A DNA stretch of 64,000 bases, from assembly GCF_002752165.1 (NCBI RefSeq), contig NZ_MOMB01000003.1, positions 62,001 through 126,000 of the forward strand, read 5' to 3'. The notes beneath the pieces are model-generated. The model had not been told where the DNA came from. It saw only the letters and a list, made by a program, of their open reading frames with translations, and did not search any database. Of this stretch, positions 22,443-33,227 are shown one piece after another. Positions within the stretch are counted from its first letter, which is position 1. Each line of letters begins with the position of its first letter. The stretch is from Erwinia sp. OLFS4 (GTDB taxonomy: Bacteria > Pseudomonadota > Gammaproteobacteria > Enterobacterales > Enterobacteriaceae). Both the position numbers and the translations under genes were made by a program.

Positions 22443-24569
22443 TTGCTGAACGCGATTGTACGTAAATTTCAGTATGGTCAGCATACCGTAACGCTTGAGA
22501 CCGGTATGATGGCCCGTCAGGCCACTGCAGCCGTTATGGCCAGCATGGATGACACCGCAGTATTTGTCACCGTGGTTGGTCAGAAAAAAGCGAAGCCTGG
22601 TCAGGACTTTTTTCCACTGACGGTTAACTATCAGGAGCGTACCTACGCTGCTGGTCGCATTCCGGGTAGTTTTTTCCGGCGTGAAGGGCGTCCCAGCGAG
22701 GGCGAAACTCTGATCGCGCGTCTGATTGACCGCCCGGTTCGTCCGCTGTTCCCTGAAGGTTTTGTCAACGAAGTGCAGGTCATTGCAACCGTTGTTTCAG
22801 TTAATCCGCAGGTGAACCCGGATATTGTTGCCATGATTGGCGCTTCCGCCGCGTTGTCGCTTTCTGGTATTCCGTTTAACGGCCCGATTGGTGCTGCGCG
22901 GGTAGGTTATATCAACGATCAGTATGTACTGAACCCGACGGTTGAAGAGCTGGCACAGAGTAAGCTGGACCTGGTGGTCGCCGGCACACAGGGTGCGGTA
23001 CTGATGGTTGAATCTGAAGCTGAGCTGTTAAGTGAAGATCAGATGCTGGGTGCTGTGGTTTATGGTCATGAACAACAGCAGGTGGTGATTGAGAATATCA
23101 ATTCCCTGGTTGCTGAAGCGGGTAAACCGCGTTGGGACTGGCAGCCTGAAGCTATCAATGAAGCGCTGAATGCACGGGTAGCGGCGCTGGCAGAGTCACG
23201 GCTCAGCGATGCTTATCGCGTTACCGATAAGCAGGCGCGTTACGAACAGATCGACGCGATTAAATCTGAAACGGTGGCAACTCTGCTGGCCGAAGACGAT
23301 ACGCTGGACGAAAACGAACTGGGTGAGCTTCTGCACACCATCGAGAAAAACGTGGTGCGTAGCCGGGTGTTGCGTGGTGAACCACGTATCGATGGCCGCG
23401 AAAAAGATATGATCCGTGGGCTGGATGTGCGGACCGGCGTGTTGCCGCGTACCCATGGTTCTGCTCTGTTTACCCGTGGTGAAACCCAGGCACTGGTGAC
23501 GGCGACGCTGGGCACTGCCCGCGACGCACAAAACCTTGATGAGCTGATGGGTGAACGTACCGATAATTTCCTGTTCCACTACAACTTCCCTCCCTACTCT
23601 GTAGGTGAAACCGGGATGGTTGGCTCACCGAAACGCCGTGAAATTGGTCATGGCCGTCTGGCAAAACGTGGCGTACTGGCTGTCATGCCGAAACAGGAAG
23701 CTTTCCCTTATACCGTACGTGTGGTATCTGAAATTACCGAATCAAACGGATCGTCTTCTATGGCGTCTGTCTGTGGTGCTTCTCTGGCGCTGATGGACGC
23801 TGGCGTGCCGATTAAAACGGCAGTTGCCGGTATCGCGATGGGGTTGGTTAAAGAAGGTGATAACTTTGTGGTGCTGTCCGATATCCTCGGTGATGAAGAT
23901 CATCTTGGTGATATGGACTTCAAAGTTGCCGGTAGCCGCGAGGGAATTACGGCGCTGCAAATGGACATTAAAATCGAGGGTATCACCCGTGAAATCATGC
24001 AGGTTGCGCTGAACCAGGCAAAAGGTGCGCGTCTGCATATTCTTGGCGTGATGGAGCAGGCTATCAGTACCCCTCGTGGTGATATTTCTGAATTTGCACC
24101 ACGTATTCACACCATCCGTATCAATCCGGACAAAATTAAGGACGTGATTGGTAAAGGTGGTTCAGTGATTCGTGCGCTGACCGAAGAGACGGGCACCACC
24201 ATTGAAATCGAAGATGACGGCACGGTGAAAATTGCTGCAACCGACGGTGAAAAAGCAAAACATGCTATCCGCCGGATTGAAGAGATCACTGCTGAAATTG
24301 AAGTCGGTCGTATCTACAACGGTAAAGTCACTCGTATTGTCGATTTCGGTGCTTTTGTGGCGATTGGCGGCGGCAAAGAAGGCCTGGTACACATCTCTCA
24401 AATTGCCGAGAAGCGCGTTGAGAAAGTGACTGATTATCTGCAAATGGGTCAGGACGTACCGGTTAAGGTGCTGGAAGTTGACCGTCAGGGGCGTATTCGT
24501 CTGAGCATTAAGGAGGCCAGCGAACAGCCCGCAGCGGAAGCGGCACCTGTTGCACCTGAAGCAGAATAA
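22443..24569 (+). CDS. pnp: Pnp, polynucleotide phosphorylase
   Basis: 3'-5' phosphorolytic exoribonuclease and degradosome component. 708 residues. The start is TTG at 22443, as in E. coli pnp, eight bases after AAGGA. It has two RNase PH-like cores (about 1-230 and 310-550), a KH domain ([15 protein letters not shown]) and a C-terminal S1 domain (about 620-690, [22 protein letters not shown]-like). The last residues are an Ala/Pro/Glu tail. Located directly after rpsO with its own structured leader. Confidence 0.98.
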   Translation: MLNAIVRKFQYGQHTVTLETGMMARQATAAVMASMDDTAVFVTVVGQKKAKPGQDFFPLTVNYQERTYAAGRIPGSFFRREGRPSEGETLIARLIDRPVRPLFPEGFVNEVQVIATVVSVNPQVNPDIVAMIGASAALSLSGIPFNGPIGAARVGYINDQYVLNPTVEELAQSKLDLVVAGTQGAVLMVESEAELLSEDQMLGAVVYGHEQQQVVIENINSLVAEAGKPRWDWQPEAINEALNARVAALAESRLSDAYRVTDKQARYEQIDAIKSETVATLLAEDDTLDENELGELLHTIEKNVVRSRVLRGEPRIDGREKDMIRGLDVRTGVLPRTHGSALFTRGETQALVTATLGTARDAQNLDELMGERTDNFLFHYNFPPYSVGETGMVGSPKRREIGHGRLAKRGVLAVMPKQEAFPYTVRVVSEITESNGSSSMASVCGASLALMDAGVPIKTAVAGIAMGLVKEGDNFVVLSDILGDEDHLGDMDFKVAGSREGITALQMDIKIEGITREIMQVALNQAKGARLHILGVMEQAISTPRGDISEFAPRIHTIRINPDKIKDVIGKGGSVIRALTEETGTTIEIEDDGTVKIAATDGEKAKHAIRRIEEITAEIEVGRIYNGKVTRIVDFGAFVAIGGGKEGLVHISQIAEKRVEKVTDYLQMGQDVPVKVLEVDRQGRIRLSIKEASEQPAAEAAPVAPEAE

Positions 24570-24887
24570 CGCAATAAATTAGCTTTCCTTCGTTTGCGAG
24601 CAAAGATATATCGCAGACGGAGGTATGCTGATCTGCTCCGGATCCGGATAATGAGGCCAACGGCCGTAGCGGATACCCGGGTAGAGTTGCGCTGCTTGCT
24701 CGATGTTACCCGCTGGTAACCGCGAGTCCTGGAATTATGATTGCCGTCTTTTCAGGCGGTGTGGAACTGCCAGAATAGCGGTAACGGAAATGTACAGGGT
24801 GGCGTTTAATTGCGAGGACGGGAAACCTTGTGCATGGCAGGCGGATAACCGGAACGTTATCCCAATGTTTGTATTCGGGAGTGGGAA
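24570..24887. other. pnp-nlpI intergenic region
   Basis: 318 bp without a convincing gene. A 62-codon open frame (24703-24891) ends just inside nlpI and has no ribosome site or family. A short CGCTGGTAACCGCG-type imperfect repeat is seen near 24709-24724. The nlpI ribosome site GGGAG lies at the end. Confidence 0.5.
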
Positions 24888-25772
24888 ATGAAGCCTTTTT
24901 TGCGCTGGTGTTTTGTTGCAACGGCTTTAATGCTGGCAGGATGCAGCAACGCTAACTGGCGTAAAGATGCAGTACTGGCGGTTCCGCTACAGCCTACGTT
25001 GCAGCAGGAAGTTATCCTCGCACGTATGGAACAAATTCTTGCCAGTCGTGCACTGAGCGATGATGAACGCGCACAGCTGTTATATGAGCGCGGAGTGTTG
25101 TATGATAGTCTTGGTCTGCGGGCTTTAGCGCGTAACGATTTTTCGCAAGCGCTATCCATCAGACCCGATATGCCTGAAGTATTCAATTACTTAGGCATAT
25201 ATTTAACGCAGGCAGGCAATTTTGATGCTGCCTACGAAGCGTTTGATTCTGTACTTGAGCTTGATCCAACTTATAACTATGCGCATTTAAACCGGGGTAT
25301 CGCGCTTTACTATGGCGGTCGGTATAAATTGTCGCAAGATGATCTGCTGGCGTTTTATCAAGACGATCCTAATGATCCTTTCCGCAGCCTGTGGCTCTAT
25401 CTCACGGAGCGTGAGATGAATGCTAAACAGGCTAATGTGGCGCTAAGACAGCGTTACGACAAAGCGGTCAGAGACCAGTGGGGATGGAACATTGTCGAGT
25501 TCTACCTTGGCGACATCAGTGAAAAAACGCTGATGGAACGACTCAAGGCGGACGCAACGGATAACACCTCGCTCGCTGAGCATCTCAGTGAAACCAACTT
25601 CTATTTAGGTAAGTACTACCTAAGTCTGGGGGATAAGGATAACGCGGAAGCGTTATTCAAGCTGACGGTCGCCAACAACGTGAATAATTTTGTTGAGCAC
25701 CGGTATGCATTGTTGGAACTGGCGCTTCTTGGCCAGACACAAGACGATTTATCAGAATCTGACCAGCAATAG
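24888..25772 (+). CDS. nlpI: NlpI, TPR outer-membrane lipoprotein
   Basis: A 294-residue lipoprotein, equal to E. coli NlpI. It serves as an adaptor for peptidoglycan hydrolases and with the protease Prc controls MepS turnover. The signal peptide ends in the lipobox LAGC (Cys about residue 19). TPR helices follow, for example [21 protein letters not shown] and [20 protein letters not shown]. It lies between pnp and yrbN-deaD as in E. coli. Confidence 0.97.
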   Translation: MKPFLRWCFVATALMLAGCSNANWRKDAVLAVPLQPTLQQEVILARMEQILASRALSDDERAQLLYERGVLYDSLGLRALARNDFSQALSIRPDMPEVFNYLGIYLTQAGNFDAAYEAFDSVLELDPTYNYAHLNRGIALYYGGRYKLSQDDLLAFYQDDPNDPFRSLWLYLTEREMNAKQANVALRQRYDKAVRDQWGWNIVEFYLGDISEKTLMERLKADATDNTSLAEHLSETNFYLGKYYLSLGDKDNAEALFKLTVANNVNNFVEHRYALLELALLGQTQDDLSESDQQ

Positions 25773-25876
25773 CTGACGAACTTTCATTGCCTGATGTTTT
25801 TAAAAGTCATCACCCAGGTGGGTGAAGGCTTTGTTGTTCGTCCAAACCACTAATATGAGCCGGTTCACACTTTTCG

Positions 25877-25957
25877 ATGAAAATGACTGAAGATTTTCAT
25901 GACGAGTTATGTAGACTGGCCGCCGCAATCCAAGAGGCACATGTACTACATGACTGA
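25877..25957 (+). CDS. yrbN: YrbN, 26-residue small protein overlapping the deaD start
   Basis: Reads [20 protein letters not shown] followed by six more residues, then TGA. It matches the known E. coli small protein YrbN in length, sequence and position just before deaD. Its last codons overlap the deaD start (ATG at 25950) by 8 nt, so translation of yrbN probably couples to deaD. No separate function is established; a leader-peptide role is inference. The conserved coding sequence argues against chance. Confidence 0.85.
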   Translation: MKMTEDFHDELCRLAAAIQEAHVLHD

Positions 25958-27815
25958 TATTGAAACTAATTTTTCCGACCTTGGCCTTAACGAATCCATT
26001 CTGTCAGCACTGAATGATATGGGCTATGTTAAACCCTCACCAATCCAGGCCGCCTGTATCCCGCATCTGCTGGCAGGTCGTGACGTACTGGGTATGGCAC
26101 AAACCGGGAGCGGAAAAACGGCTGCGTTTTCCTTACCGCTGCTGAACAATATTGATCCTGAACTGAAAGCACCACAGATCCTGGTGCTGGCACCGACCCG
26201 CGAACTGGCGGTGCAGGTGGCGGAGGCCGCCACTGAATTTTCCAAATATATGCGTGGCGTAAACGTGCTGGCCCTGTATGGCGGCCAGCGCTATGACGTA
26301 CAGCTGCGCGCTTTACGCCAGGGACCACAAATTGTTGTCGGGACGCCTGGTCGTCTGCTTGACCACCTGAAACGTGGCACCCTGAATCTGTCCAGCCTGC
26401 GTGGGCTGGTACTGGATGAAGCCGACGAAATGTTGCGTATGGGCTTTATTGAAGATGTCGAAACCATTATGGCTCAGATCCCTGATGGACATCAGACCGC
26501 ACTGTTTTCTGCCACTATGCCGGAAGCAATCCGTCGTATTACCCGCCGGTTTATGAAAGAACCGCAGGAAGTGCGTATTCAGTCCAGTATCACTACCCGT
26601 CCGGATATCAGCCAGAGTTACTGGACGGTATGGGGACGTAAAACTGACGGGTTAGTCCGTTTTCTTGAAGCGGAAGATTTTGATGCGGCAATTATTTTTG
26701 TCCGCACTAAAAATGCCACGCTGGAAGTGGCTGAAGCGCTGGAACGCAGTGGTTATAACAGTGCTGCACTGAATGGTGACATGAATCAGGCGTTGCGTGA
26801 GCAGACGCTGGAGCGTCTGAAAGATGGCCGTCTCGATATTCTGATTGCAACGGATGTTGCGGCCCGTGGGCTTGATGTTGAACGTATCAGTCTGGTGGTT
26901 AACTACGATATTCCGATGGATTCAGAGTCTTATGTACACCGAATCGGCCGTACCGGCCGCGCGGGTCGTGCCGGACGGGCGCTGCTGTTTGTTGAGAATC
27001 GTGAACGCCGGCTGCTGCGTAATATTGAACGCACTATGAAGCTGACTATTCCGGAAGTAGAGCTGCCAAATGCCGATCTGCTGAGCGAGCGTCGTCAGAC
27101 TAAGTTTGCGGAAAAAGTGCAGTTGCAGCTGGAAAGCAGCGATCTGGAGCAATATCGTGCTCTGCTGAGCAAAATTGCACCGCAGAATGAACTGGATATG
27201 GATACGCTGGCCGCCGCATTGCTGAAAATGGCACAGGGTGAACGTCCGTTGATCCTGCCACCTGATGCGCCGCGTCCTGCGCGTCGTGAATTCCGTGACC
27301 GTGACGATCGCCGCGATGACCGTCGTGCCGGACGTGACGGTGGACGTGATGGCGATCGGCCGCGGCGTGAGCGTCGTGACGTGGGCGATATGGAACTGTA
27401 CCGCATTGACGTGGGCCGTGATGATGGCGTTGAAGTGCGCCACATTGTGGGGGCGATTGCCAACGAAGGTGATATCAGCAGCCGTTATATTGGTAACATT
27501 AAACTGTTCGCTTCCCATTCGACTATCGAGCTGCCCAAAGGCATGCCGGGTGAAGTACTGCAACATTTTACTCGCACCCGTATCCTTAATAAGCCAATGA
27601 ATATGCAGCTTATTGGTGCAGCCCAGCCACAGCGTGGTGAGCGCCGGGGTGGACGTGATGGTGGCGGTCGTAACGTTGGCGGTGAGCGTAGCGAAGGTGG
27701 TCGTCGCTTTAGCGATCGCCGTGAAGGCGGTCGCGGTGGTTATGCCGGTGAACGCCGTGAAGGTGGCCGTGGTCGTCGCGATGACGCGGCCCCGGTGCGT
27801 CGTCGTGATGCCTGA
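25950..27815 (+). CDS. deaD: DeaD/CsdA, cold-shock DEAD-box RNA helicase
   Basis: ATP-dependent RNA helicase for ribosome biogenesis and mRNA decay at low temperature. The ATG at 25950 gives [20 protein letters not shown], 621 residues (E. coli 629); in-frame ATGs at 25941 and 25899 are alternatives, but the family start and yrbN coupling favour 25950. Motifs: Q motif PSPIQ, Walker [13 protein letters not shown] (VLDEADEML), SAT, and [11 protein letters not shown]. The C-terminus has the DbpA-like RNA-binding domain and an Arg/Gly-rich tail with repeated GERREGGR-like units. Confidence 0.96.
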   Translation: MTDIETNFSDLGLNESILSALNDMGYVKPSPIQAACIPHLLAGRDVLGMAQTGSGKTAAFSLPLLNNIDPELKAPQILVLAPTRELAVQVAEAATEFSKYMRGVNVLALYGGQRYDVQLRALRQGPQIVVGTPGRLLDHLKRGTLNLSSLRGLVLDEADEMLRMGFIEDVETIMAQIPDGHQTALFSATMPEAIRRITRRFMKEPQEVRIQSSITTRPDISQSYWTVWGRKTDGLVRFLEAEDFDAAIIFVRTKNATLEVAEALERSGYNSAALNGDMNQALREQTLERLKDGRLDILIATDVAARGLDVERISLVVNYDIPMDSESYVHRIGRTGRAGRAGRALLFVENRERRLLRNIERTMKLTIPEVELPNADLLSERRQTKFAEKVQLQLESSDLEQYRALLSKIAPQNELDMDTLAAALLKMAQGERPLILPPDAPRPARREFRDRDDRRDDRRAGRDGGRDGDRPRRERRDVGDMELYRIDVGRDDGVEVRHIVGAIANEGDISSRYIGNIKLFASHSTIELPKGMPGEVLQHFTRTRILNKPMNMQLIGAAQPQRGERRGGRDGGGRNVGGERSEGGRRFSDRREGGRGGYAGERREGGRGRRDDAAPVRRRDA

Positions 27816-27840
27816 TAACGCTTAGCAGTAAACACCAGTA

Positions 27841-27867
27841 AAAAAGCCCGCTTCTGCGGGCTTTTTT
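27841..27867. terminator. Bidirectional terminator between deaD and yhbW
   Basis: AAAAAGCCCGC / GCGGGCTTTTT with a TTCT loop; A and T tracts on both sides serve the convergent deaD and yhbW. Confidence 0.9.
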
Positions 27868-27882
27868 ATGTCGACTGGCCAC

Positions 27883-28896
27883 TTATCCGAGGTCGTCACA
27901 GGCTGCTTTTGCCAGCGCGAAGGAGTCGAGGCGTGCCTGGCGATCAAAAATCTGACCATTAAGCATAATTTCATCCGCCTGGGTTTCACGCCGCAGCGCG
28001 GCCAGGCCCTGACGAACCTTTTCCCGATCGCCAACCACTGACATACTCAGTGCCTGCTGCACGCCAAACTGCTCCGAAGGCGACCAGATGGTGTCCATAT
28101 TATCCACCGGTGGCGGTAACGGTCCCGGTTTACCCCGGCGCAGATTAATAAACTGTTGCTGCATAGAGGTAAACAGAAAACGTGCGTCGCGCTCACTGTC
28201 GGCAGCCACGACGTTAATACATACCATGGCATAAGGTTTTTCCAGCCGGGCAGATGGCTGAAATTTTTCGCGATAAAGATGCAGTGCCTGAAACAACATC
28301 TCGGGGGCAAAGTGTGACGCAAAGGCAAAGGGTAGCCCAAGCTGAGCGGCCAGTTGGGCGCTGTACAGGCTGGAACCAAGCAGCCAGATGGGCACCCGCA
28401 GTCCAAGCCCCGGTACCGGTTGTATTGCCGGCTGTTCCTGCTGCTGATAATCAAACCATTCGATGAGCTGTTTTACATCTTCAGGAAAGGTGTCTGCCCG
28501 CCCCGGGATATCACGCCGTAATGCCATCATCGTTCGCTGATCGGAACCGGGAGCACGTCCCAGACCCAGGTCGATACGGCCGGGAAACAGTGACGCCAGC
28601 GTGCCGAACTGTTCGGCAATTACCAGCGGTGCGTGATTGGGTAACATCACCCCCCCGGAACCCAGATGCAGCGTTGAGGTATGCGCAGCCAGATGACCAA
28701 TTAACACCGAGGTTGCGGCGCTGGCAATGCCGGTCATATTGTGATGTTCCGCCAGCCAGTAACGATGATATCCCAGCTTTTCCGCCAGTTGAGCCAGTGC
28801 CAGAGAAGAATGAAAGGCATCACGTGGCGTGGCGCCCTGTGGAATAGGGGCTAAATCCAGCACGGAGACACGAAGTTGTGTTTTTTCAGTCATCAT
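27883..28896 (-). CDS. yhbW: YhbW, luciferase-like (LLM class) flavin-dependent oxidoreductase
   Basis: A 337-residue single-domain protein of the bacterial luciferase-like monooxygenase superfamily; E. coli YhbW is 335. The fold is a TIM barrel that binds FMN; the physiological substrate is not known. Conserved blocks: [61 protein letters not shown] precedes ATGATG, so the start may be 28896 or the next ATG. In E. coli mtr lies between deaD and yhbW; here it is absent. Confidence 0.93.
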   Translation of the reverse strand: MMTEKTQLRVSVLDLAPIPQGATPRDAFHSSLALAQLAEKLGYHRYWLAEHHNMTGIASAATSVLIGHLAAHTSTLHLGSGGVMLPNHAPLVIAEQFGTLASLFPGRIDLGLGRAPGSDQRTMMALRRDIPGRADTFPEDVKQLIEWFDYQQQEQPAIQPVPGLGLRVPIWLLGSSLYSAQLAAQLGLPFAFASHFAPEMLFQALHLYREKFQPSARLEKPYAMVCINVVAADSERDARFLFTSMQQQFINLRRGKPGPLPPPVDNMDTIWSPSEQFGVQQALSMSVVGDREKVRQGLAALRRETQADEIMLNGQIFDRQARLDSFALAKAACDDLG

Positions 28897-29115
28897 TCAC
28901 TCCCGGGGTAGTCTGCTCTCCGGAAAGTATTCACTATATTTGTAACAGATGTTAACCCTTTCTGGTCATCCATTGGCGATGATCGTGGTTTTAAATCAAA
29001 TCAAATCATCTGTGCGCCGCTATAATCCGGTTTTTCTGTTAACTGCTTATCAGGACTTTATTGTGACGCCATATGGATATCACCGCTTCCTGTCTGGATA
29101 CGGAGGCGCGTCTTA

Positions 29116-30087
29116 ATGAAAAAGACCACCTTTCTCACCCTGCTTTTTATGATTATCGTTGTGGCACTGGCCGTATTATTTCGCGCGCACAGTGACGATT
29201 TGCTGTTGCAGGGCGAGGTTGATGCACCTGAAGTGATTGTGACCTCGAAAGCGAAGGGCAGAGTGGTGGAGCGTTTTGTCCATCGTGGCGATGATGTTAA
29301 AGCGGGCCAGCCCCTGATGCGGCTCTCCGCTCCGGAGCTGATTGCCCAGCTTGGTGCTGCGCAAGCGACCCGCGATCAGGCCGCGGCTCAGCTGAAAATG
29401 TCGCTCGACGGTACCCGAAAAGAGAGCCTGAGAAATTTGCGCGCGCAGTGGCTGCAGGCGCAGGCAAAATATCAGGATGCTGATGCCATCTGGAAACGTG
29501 ATAACGCCGTTGCTGCCAAAGGATATGTTTCCGCGCAGGCACTGGAAACCGCTCGTCAGAATCGTGAAAGTGCCTGGCAGGCAATGCGTGCCGCTGAAGC
29601 CAGCCTTGATGAAGGTATTCATGGTGACCGTATCGAGCAGCGCGAAGGCTATGCCGCTGCGCTAAGGGCGGCAGAGCAACAGCTGCACGAAGTGGAAGCG
29701 GTGGCTGAAGAGCTGAATGTCCATGCACCGGTTGCCGGTGAGGTCGGGCCGATTCCGGCGGAGGATGGCGAGCTACTCAACGCATCCAGCCCTTTGCTAA
29801 CACTGGTTCGTTTATCACGGGCTTATTTTGTTTTCGACCTGCGTGAGGATATTCTGGCCCATGTGCGTAAAGGCGATAAGGTTAAGATGCGGGTCCCGGC
29901 ACTGGGCAATAAAGAGATTGAAGCTGAAGTGCGCTATATAGCCCCACTGGGGGATTACGCGACCCGGCGTGCCACGCGGGCAACCGGTGATTTCGATCTG
30001 AAAACCTTTGAGGTAAGGCTTTATCCGCTGGAGCCGGTCTCAGGCTTGCGTCAGGGAATGAGCGCATTATGGTCATGGAAGTACTGA
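29116..30087 (+). CDS. HlyD/EmrA-type membrane-fusion (periplasmic adaptor) protein
   Basis: A 323-residue protein with one N-terminal membrane anchor (about residues 5-22), a biotinyl/lipoyl half-motif (VTSKAKGRVVERFVHRGDDV, about 42-61), a long coiled coil rich in Ala/Gln/Glu (about 75-195), the second lipoyl half (NVHAPVAGEVGPIPAEDGEL) and a beta-barrel end. Such adaptors bridge an inner-membrane pump to an outer-membrane channel. GGAGG is positioned 9 bp before the ATG. It overlaps the next gene, forming one operon with two ABC-2 permeases. Relatives with this layout include E. coli YhiI and YbhG; the substrate is unknown. Confidence 0.9.
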   Translation: MKKTTFLTLLFMIIVVALAVLFRAHSDDLLLQGEVDAPEVIVTSKAKGRVVERFVHRGDDVKAGQPLMRLSAPELIAQLGAAQATRDQAAAQLKMSLDGTRKESLRNLRAQWLQAQAKYQDADAIWKRDNAVAAKGYVSAQALETARQNRESAWQAMRAAEASLDEGIHGDRIEQREGYAAALRAAEQQLHEVEAVAEELNVHAPVAGEVGPIPAEDGELLNASSPLLTLVRLSRAYFVFDLREDILAHVRKGDKVKMRVPALGNKEIEAEVRYIAPLGDYATRRATRATGDFDLKTFEVRLYPLEPVSGLRQGMSALWSWKY

Positions 30088-31223
30088 AAGCCCACTGGCA
30101 TGGTTTTAGCCGTGCTTTTGGCCATGAAGTCCGCGTCGCCTGGCGTAAGCCGGTGATTCACTGGTTATGCTGGTGTTTTCCGCTACTGCTGTTTGCGGTG
30201 CTGGGCAGTGCGTTTTCGGAAGGGACGTTACTTCATTTACCGGTAGCGGCGGTGGATAATGACCACAGCAACCTGTCACGTACGCTCATTCGTAATCTCA
30301 ATGCCAGTTCCCATGCGCGTATTACCCGTTTTAACGGCAATCTGCCTGAAGCCCGCGAGCAACTGGAAAGCGCCGGTGTTTATGCCCTGCTGTGGGTGCC
30401 ACGTAATTTCGAATCCGACACCCTGGCAGGGCGCCAGCCGCGGGTCACACTGTATTATAACGCCCTGATGTTTGGCCCGGGCTTTTACTCCACGCAGGAT
30501 TTCGCCGGACTGGTCAGTGCAATTAACAGCCAGTACAGTCCGCTTTTAGCCAGCGCCTCGGGCAAAGCGCTGGGCGGTATGCCGCAGGTCGCTTTAATGT
30601 ACGATAGCCTGTTTAACGCCAGTGGCAGCTATATCTATTATCAGCAGTTTTCCGCCACCATTCATCTGACCCAGCTGTTTGCCGTGGTTTGTATGATCTA
30701 CGTGCTGGCGCGCAGCCGGCCGCTGGTAAAGCAGCGTTATTTTTTTGCCTCGCTGATCGGTAAATTACTGCCTTACACATTATGTTTTACCACGCTGCTG
30801 ATGGTGCAGTTAGCGTTGCTGGTGGGTATTTTTGGCGCCAGGGTTGTCGGTGACCCACTTTATATGCTGGCGGTTGCTTTTTTCTACGTTATCGCCGCTC
30901 AGAGCATTGGCCTTATGCTGTTTTCCTTCACTCCGGGGATCATTTTTGCCTACATGTTTACCAGTATTCTGGTTGGTGTAGCGATGTCTTTCTCGGGTAC
31001 GGCCATGCCTCAGCTTTCTATGCCGCTGCCGGCGCGTTTAATTGCCGACCTTGAGCCACTGACGCATGCGCTGGCCGCAATGTTCGATCTTTTCCTGCGT
31101 GATATTCCCGTGGCCCCGGTCATGAATACCTGCATGCTGCTTCTGATTTATCCCTTAATCGCCATCATCGTGCTACGTAAACGCCTTAAATGGCGACTTG
31201 AGCAAAAGGAGACGCTGGCATGA
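30069..31223 (+). CDS. ABC-2 type export permease (YhhJ/YbhR-like), first of pair
   Basis: A 384-residue inner-membrane protein. One hydrophobic segment near 30-50 is followed by a large extracytoplasmic domain (about 50-190, starting LPVAAVDNDHSNLSRTLIRN), then five to six segments from about residue 215 to the C-terminus. This is the type-2 exporter architecture of the ABC2_membrane_3 group. The start (ATG at 30069, or 30075) lies inside the HlyD gene and its stop overlaps the next gene by 4 nt. No ATP-binding domain is present in this protein. Confidence 0.85.
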   Translation: MVMEVLKAHWHGFSRAFGHEVRVAWRKPVIHWLCWCFPLLLFAVLGSAFSEGTLLHLPVAAVDNDHSNLSRTLIRNLNASSHARITRFNGNLPEAREQLESAGVYALLWVPRNFESDTLAGRQPRVTLYYNALMFGPGFYSTQDFAGLVSAINSQYSPLLASASGKALGGMPQVALMYDSLFNASGSYIYYQQFSATIHLTQLFAVVCMIYVLARSRPLVKQRYFFASLIGKLLPYTLCFTTLLMVQLALLVGIFGARVVGDPLYMLAVAFFYVIAAQSIGLMLFSFTPGIIFAYMFTSILVGVAMSFSGTAMPQLSMPLPARLIADLEPLTHALAAMFDLFLRDIPVAPVMNTCMLLLIYPLIAIIVLRKRLKWRLEQKETLA

Positions 31224-32341
31224 AGCAGTGGTGGCAGGCATTCAGTACTACACTGAAAGGCTTACTGGAACGTCCGATGTGGTTGATGCTGCTGATATCG
31301 CTCTGCCTGATGAGTCTGATATACGCAAAGGGAAGCGTCTGGGATCTGCCGGTAGGGGTTATCGATCAGGACCATTCAACCGCCAGTTACCGGATTATTC
31401 GCGATCTGAACGCCACGTCGAAGATGAATACCGTCAGCTACAGTAGTTTGCGTGACGCGTTGCATGATCTGGGACGACGTAAATTGTTTGCCGTTATTAT
31501 TATGCCGCAGGATCTTGAAAAGAAAATGCTGGCCGGCATTGCGGTGACGATCCCGGTATACGGCGATGCGACCAATCGTCTGGCGGGGGGGCAGATTGAG
31601 ATGGACGTTAGCGCCGCGTATCAGGAGATGCTGACGAAATATCAGCTAAGACTGGCACAAGATCAGAATTTTTCGCGTCAGGAAGCGAAGGTTGTTATCA
31701 CCCCTTTTATTGGTCAGACCGAAGAAGTATTTAACCCCGGAATTGGATTTGCGGCGATTATTTTCCCCGGCTTGCTGGTGATGCTGTTGCAGCAAACCCT
31801 GCTGATTGCCAGTATTCGCGTTAATATTGTGCTGCGGGCGAAGGGTAACGTGCCGGTGGCACAAACGCTGGGTACCCTGAGTGCGTTGATTCCCCCCTGG
31901 CTGTTTCTTTCTATCCTGCTTTATATTCTCTGGCCCTGGGTGCTGGGTTATCGCCAGACCGGCAGCGTGGCGGAAGTTCTGCTACTGACGTTTCCTTTTT
32001 TGCTGGCGGTGCTGGGGTTTGGCAAGTTTATCACTGAATGTCTGGGGAGAATTGAGCATATCTACCTGACGCTCACCTTTATCACCACGCCGGTCTATTA
32101 TTTGTCTGGTATGCTCTGGCCACTACAATCCATGCCGGTCTGGATTAATTTGTTTACCCATCTTTTCCCTTCTACCTGGCAGGTCAACATTCTTGCCAGC
32201 GTCAATCAGATGGGGCGGCCCTGGCAGCAGACCTTGCCAGGCGTGGGGATGCTGTTGTTACTGGGTGCGGGCTGGACATTATGTGGTCTTGCCTTGCGCT
32301 GGCTGCGATTACATCGCCAGCGCAGAAGGCTGCCTGGTTAA
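31220..32341 (+). CDS. ABC-2 type export permease (YhhJ/YbhR-like), second of pair
   Basis: A 373-residue paralogue of the preceding gene with the same plan: one membrane segment (about 19-37), a periplasmic domain opening with LPVGVIDQDHSTASYRIIRD, and a C-terminal set of membrane spans from about residue 175. A likely heterodimeric partner. ATGA overlap with the upstream permease. Its TAA overlaps the convergent ubiV stop within a shared TTAA, leaving no room for a terminator. No ATPase gene is found in this operon or beside it. Confidence 0.85.
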   Translation: MKQWWQAFSTTLKGLLERPMWLMLLISLCLMSLIYAKGSVWDLPVGVIDQDHSTASYRIIRDLNATSKMNTVSYSSLRDALHDLGRRKLFAVIIMPQDLEKKMLAGIAVTIPVYGDATNRLAGGQIEMDVSAAYQEMLTKYQLRLAQDQNFSRQEAKVVITPFIGQTEEVFNPGIGFAAIIFPGLLVMLLQQTLLIASIRVNIVLRAKGNVPVAQTLGTLSALIPPWLFLSILLYILWPWVLGYRQTGSVAEVLLLTFPFLLAVLGFGKFITECLGRIEHIYLTLTFITTPVYYLSGMLWPLQSMPVWINLFTHLFPSTWQVNILASVNQMGRPWQQTLPGVGMLLLLGAGWTLCGLALRWLRLHRQRRRLPG

Positions 32342-33219
32342 GCGGTTACCTGCGTCAGTCCTGCCAGCTGACGCCAGTAACCATCACAGTAGGGGCGATC
32401 GTCGGCAGAAAAAGGCTGCTCGCCCTGCTCATTGGCACGGAACCGGCTAATCAGCGCCGGTGTGTCGCTATCTTGCGGCGAGAGGCGCACGACATCTACC
32501 AGTCCCTGCATTCCCGGCAGATGGTTACCGAGGTGGTAGCACTCTCCGCTCATGGTCTGGATGCCGTTCAGCACAAACACCTGCTGATCTTCCTGGCTAT
32601 AGACCTGGCGGCCCTGGGGATAGTCAATGCAGCAGGTCTGACAGGCATCTTTGCTGCGATTTTCCGCACGGGCGCTGAAACAGCGCGCTGATAATGCCAG
32701 GGGCAGATGTCCGTAACCGAAAACCTCAATCTCAAACTGCCGGGGGAGTTTGAGCGCATCAAACTGTGCCAGCAGGTTGATCAGCCAGTCGCGGGATAAT
32801 TCAACCGGCATACACCAGCGAATCATTCCCAGACGCTGCAACAGCTGCAACGTCTGGGCGTTATACACATTAAGTGCGTGCCCGGCAACGAAGGGAAGCT
32901 GACGTTCAGCGGCCATATTGACCGTGCCAAAATCATTCGCTTCAATGATAAATTCCCCGTTTTCCACCAGCCGCTTTAGCTCACTGAGTTCAGAAGGCGC
33001 CTGTATCAGTGACAGAGTACTGAGTATGACCTGCTTACCGCTGGCGCTCAGTTCACGCGCCAGTGCCATCCAGTCAGCAAATTTGGTTTCACGGCGTTTG
33101 CTACATACCGTTTCACCAAGATAAATAATATCTGCTTCACTCTGACTGGCGATTTCACAGAAGGTTGTAAGCCGATCTTTTGGCCAGTACCAGAGTACCG
33201 GGCCGAGAGCATATTTCAT
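32338..33219 (-). CDS. ubiV: UbiV, U32-family protein for O2-independent ubiquinone hydroxylation
   Basis: A 293-residue U32 peptidase-like protein (E. coli YhbV/UbiV 292). With UbiU it forms an iron-sulfur complex that hydroxylates ubiquinone precursors without oxygen, with prephenate as the oxygen donor as described for E. coli. Candidate 4Fe-4S ligands are the Cys in GETVCSKRRE and the cluster RCFSARAENRSKDACQTCC. The ATG at 33219 follows TAGGAGA and gives MKYALGPVLWYWPKD; an upstream in-frame ATG was rejected. It lies 8 bp downstream of ubiU in the same operon. Confidence 0.94.
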   Translation of the reverse strand: MKYALGPVLWYWPKDRLTTFCEIASQSEADIIYLGETVCSKRRETKFADWMALARELSASGKQVILSTLSLIQAPSELSELKRLVENGEFIIEANDFGTVNMAAERQLPFVAGHALNVYNAQTLQLLQRLGMIRWCMPVELSRDWLINLLAQFDALKLPRQFEIEVFGYGHLPLALSARCFSARAENRSKDACQTCCIDYPQGRQVYSQEDQQVFVLNGIQTMSGECYHLGNHLPGMQGLVDVVRLSPQDSDTPALISRFRANEQGEQPFSADDRPYCDGYWRQLAGLTQVTA

Positions 33220-33227
33220 GGTGTCTC

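Noticed and set aside
29064-29119. Short GTG frame upstream of the HlyD gene, a possible leader peptide
   Set aside because: About 18 codons with no clear ribosome site and no hairpin-terminator arrangement; not separable from chance.
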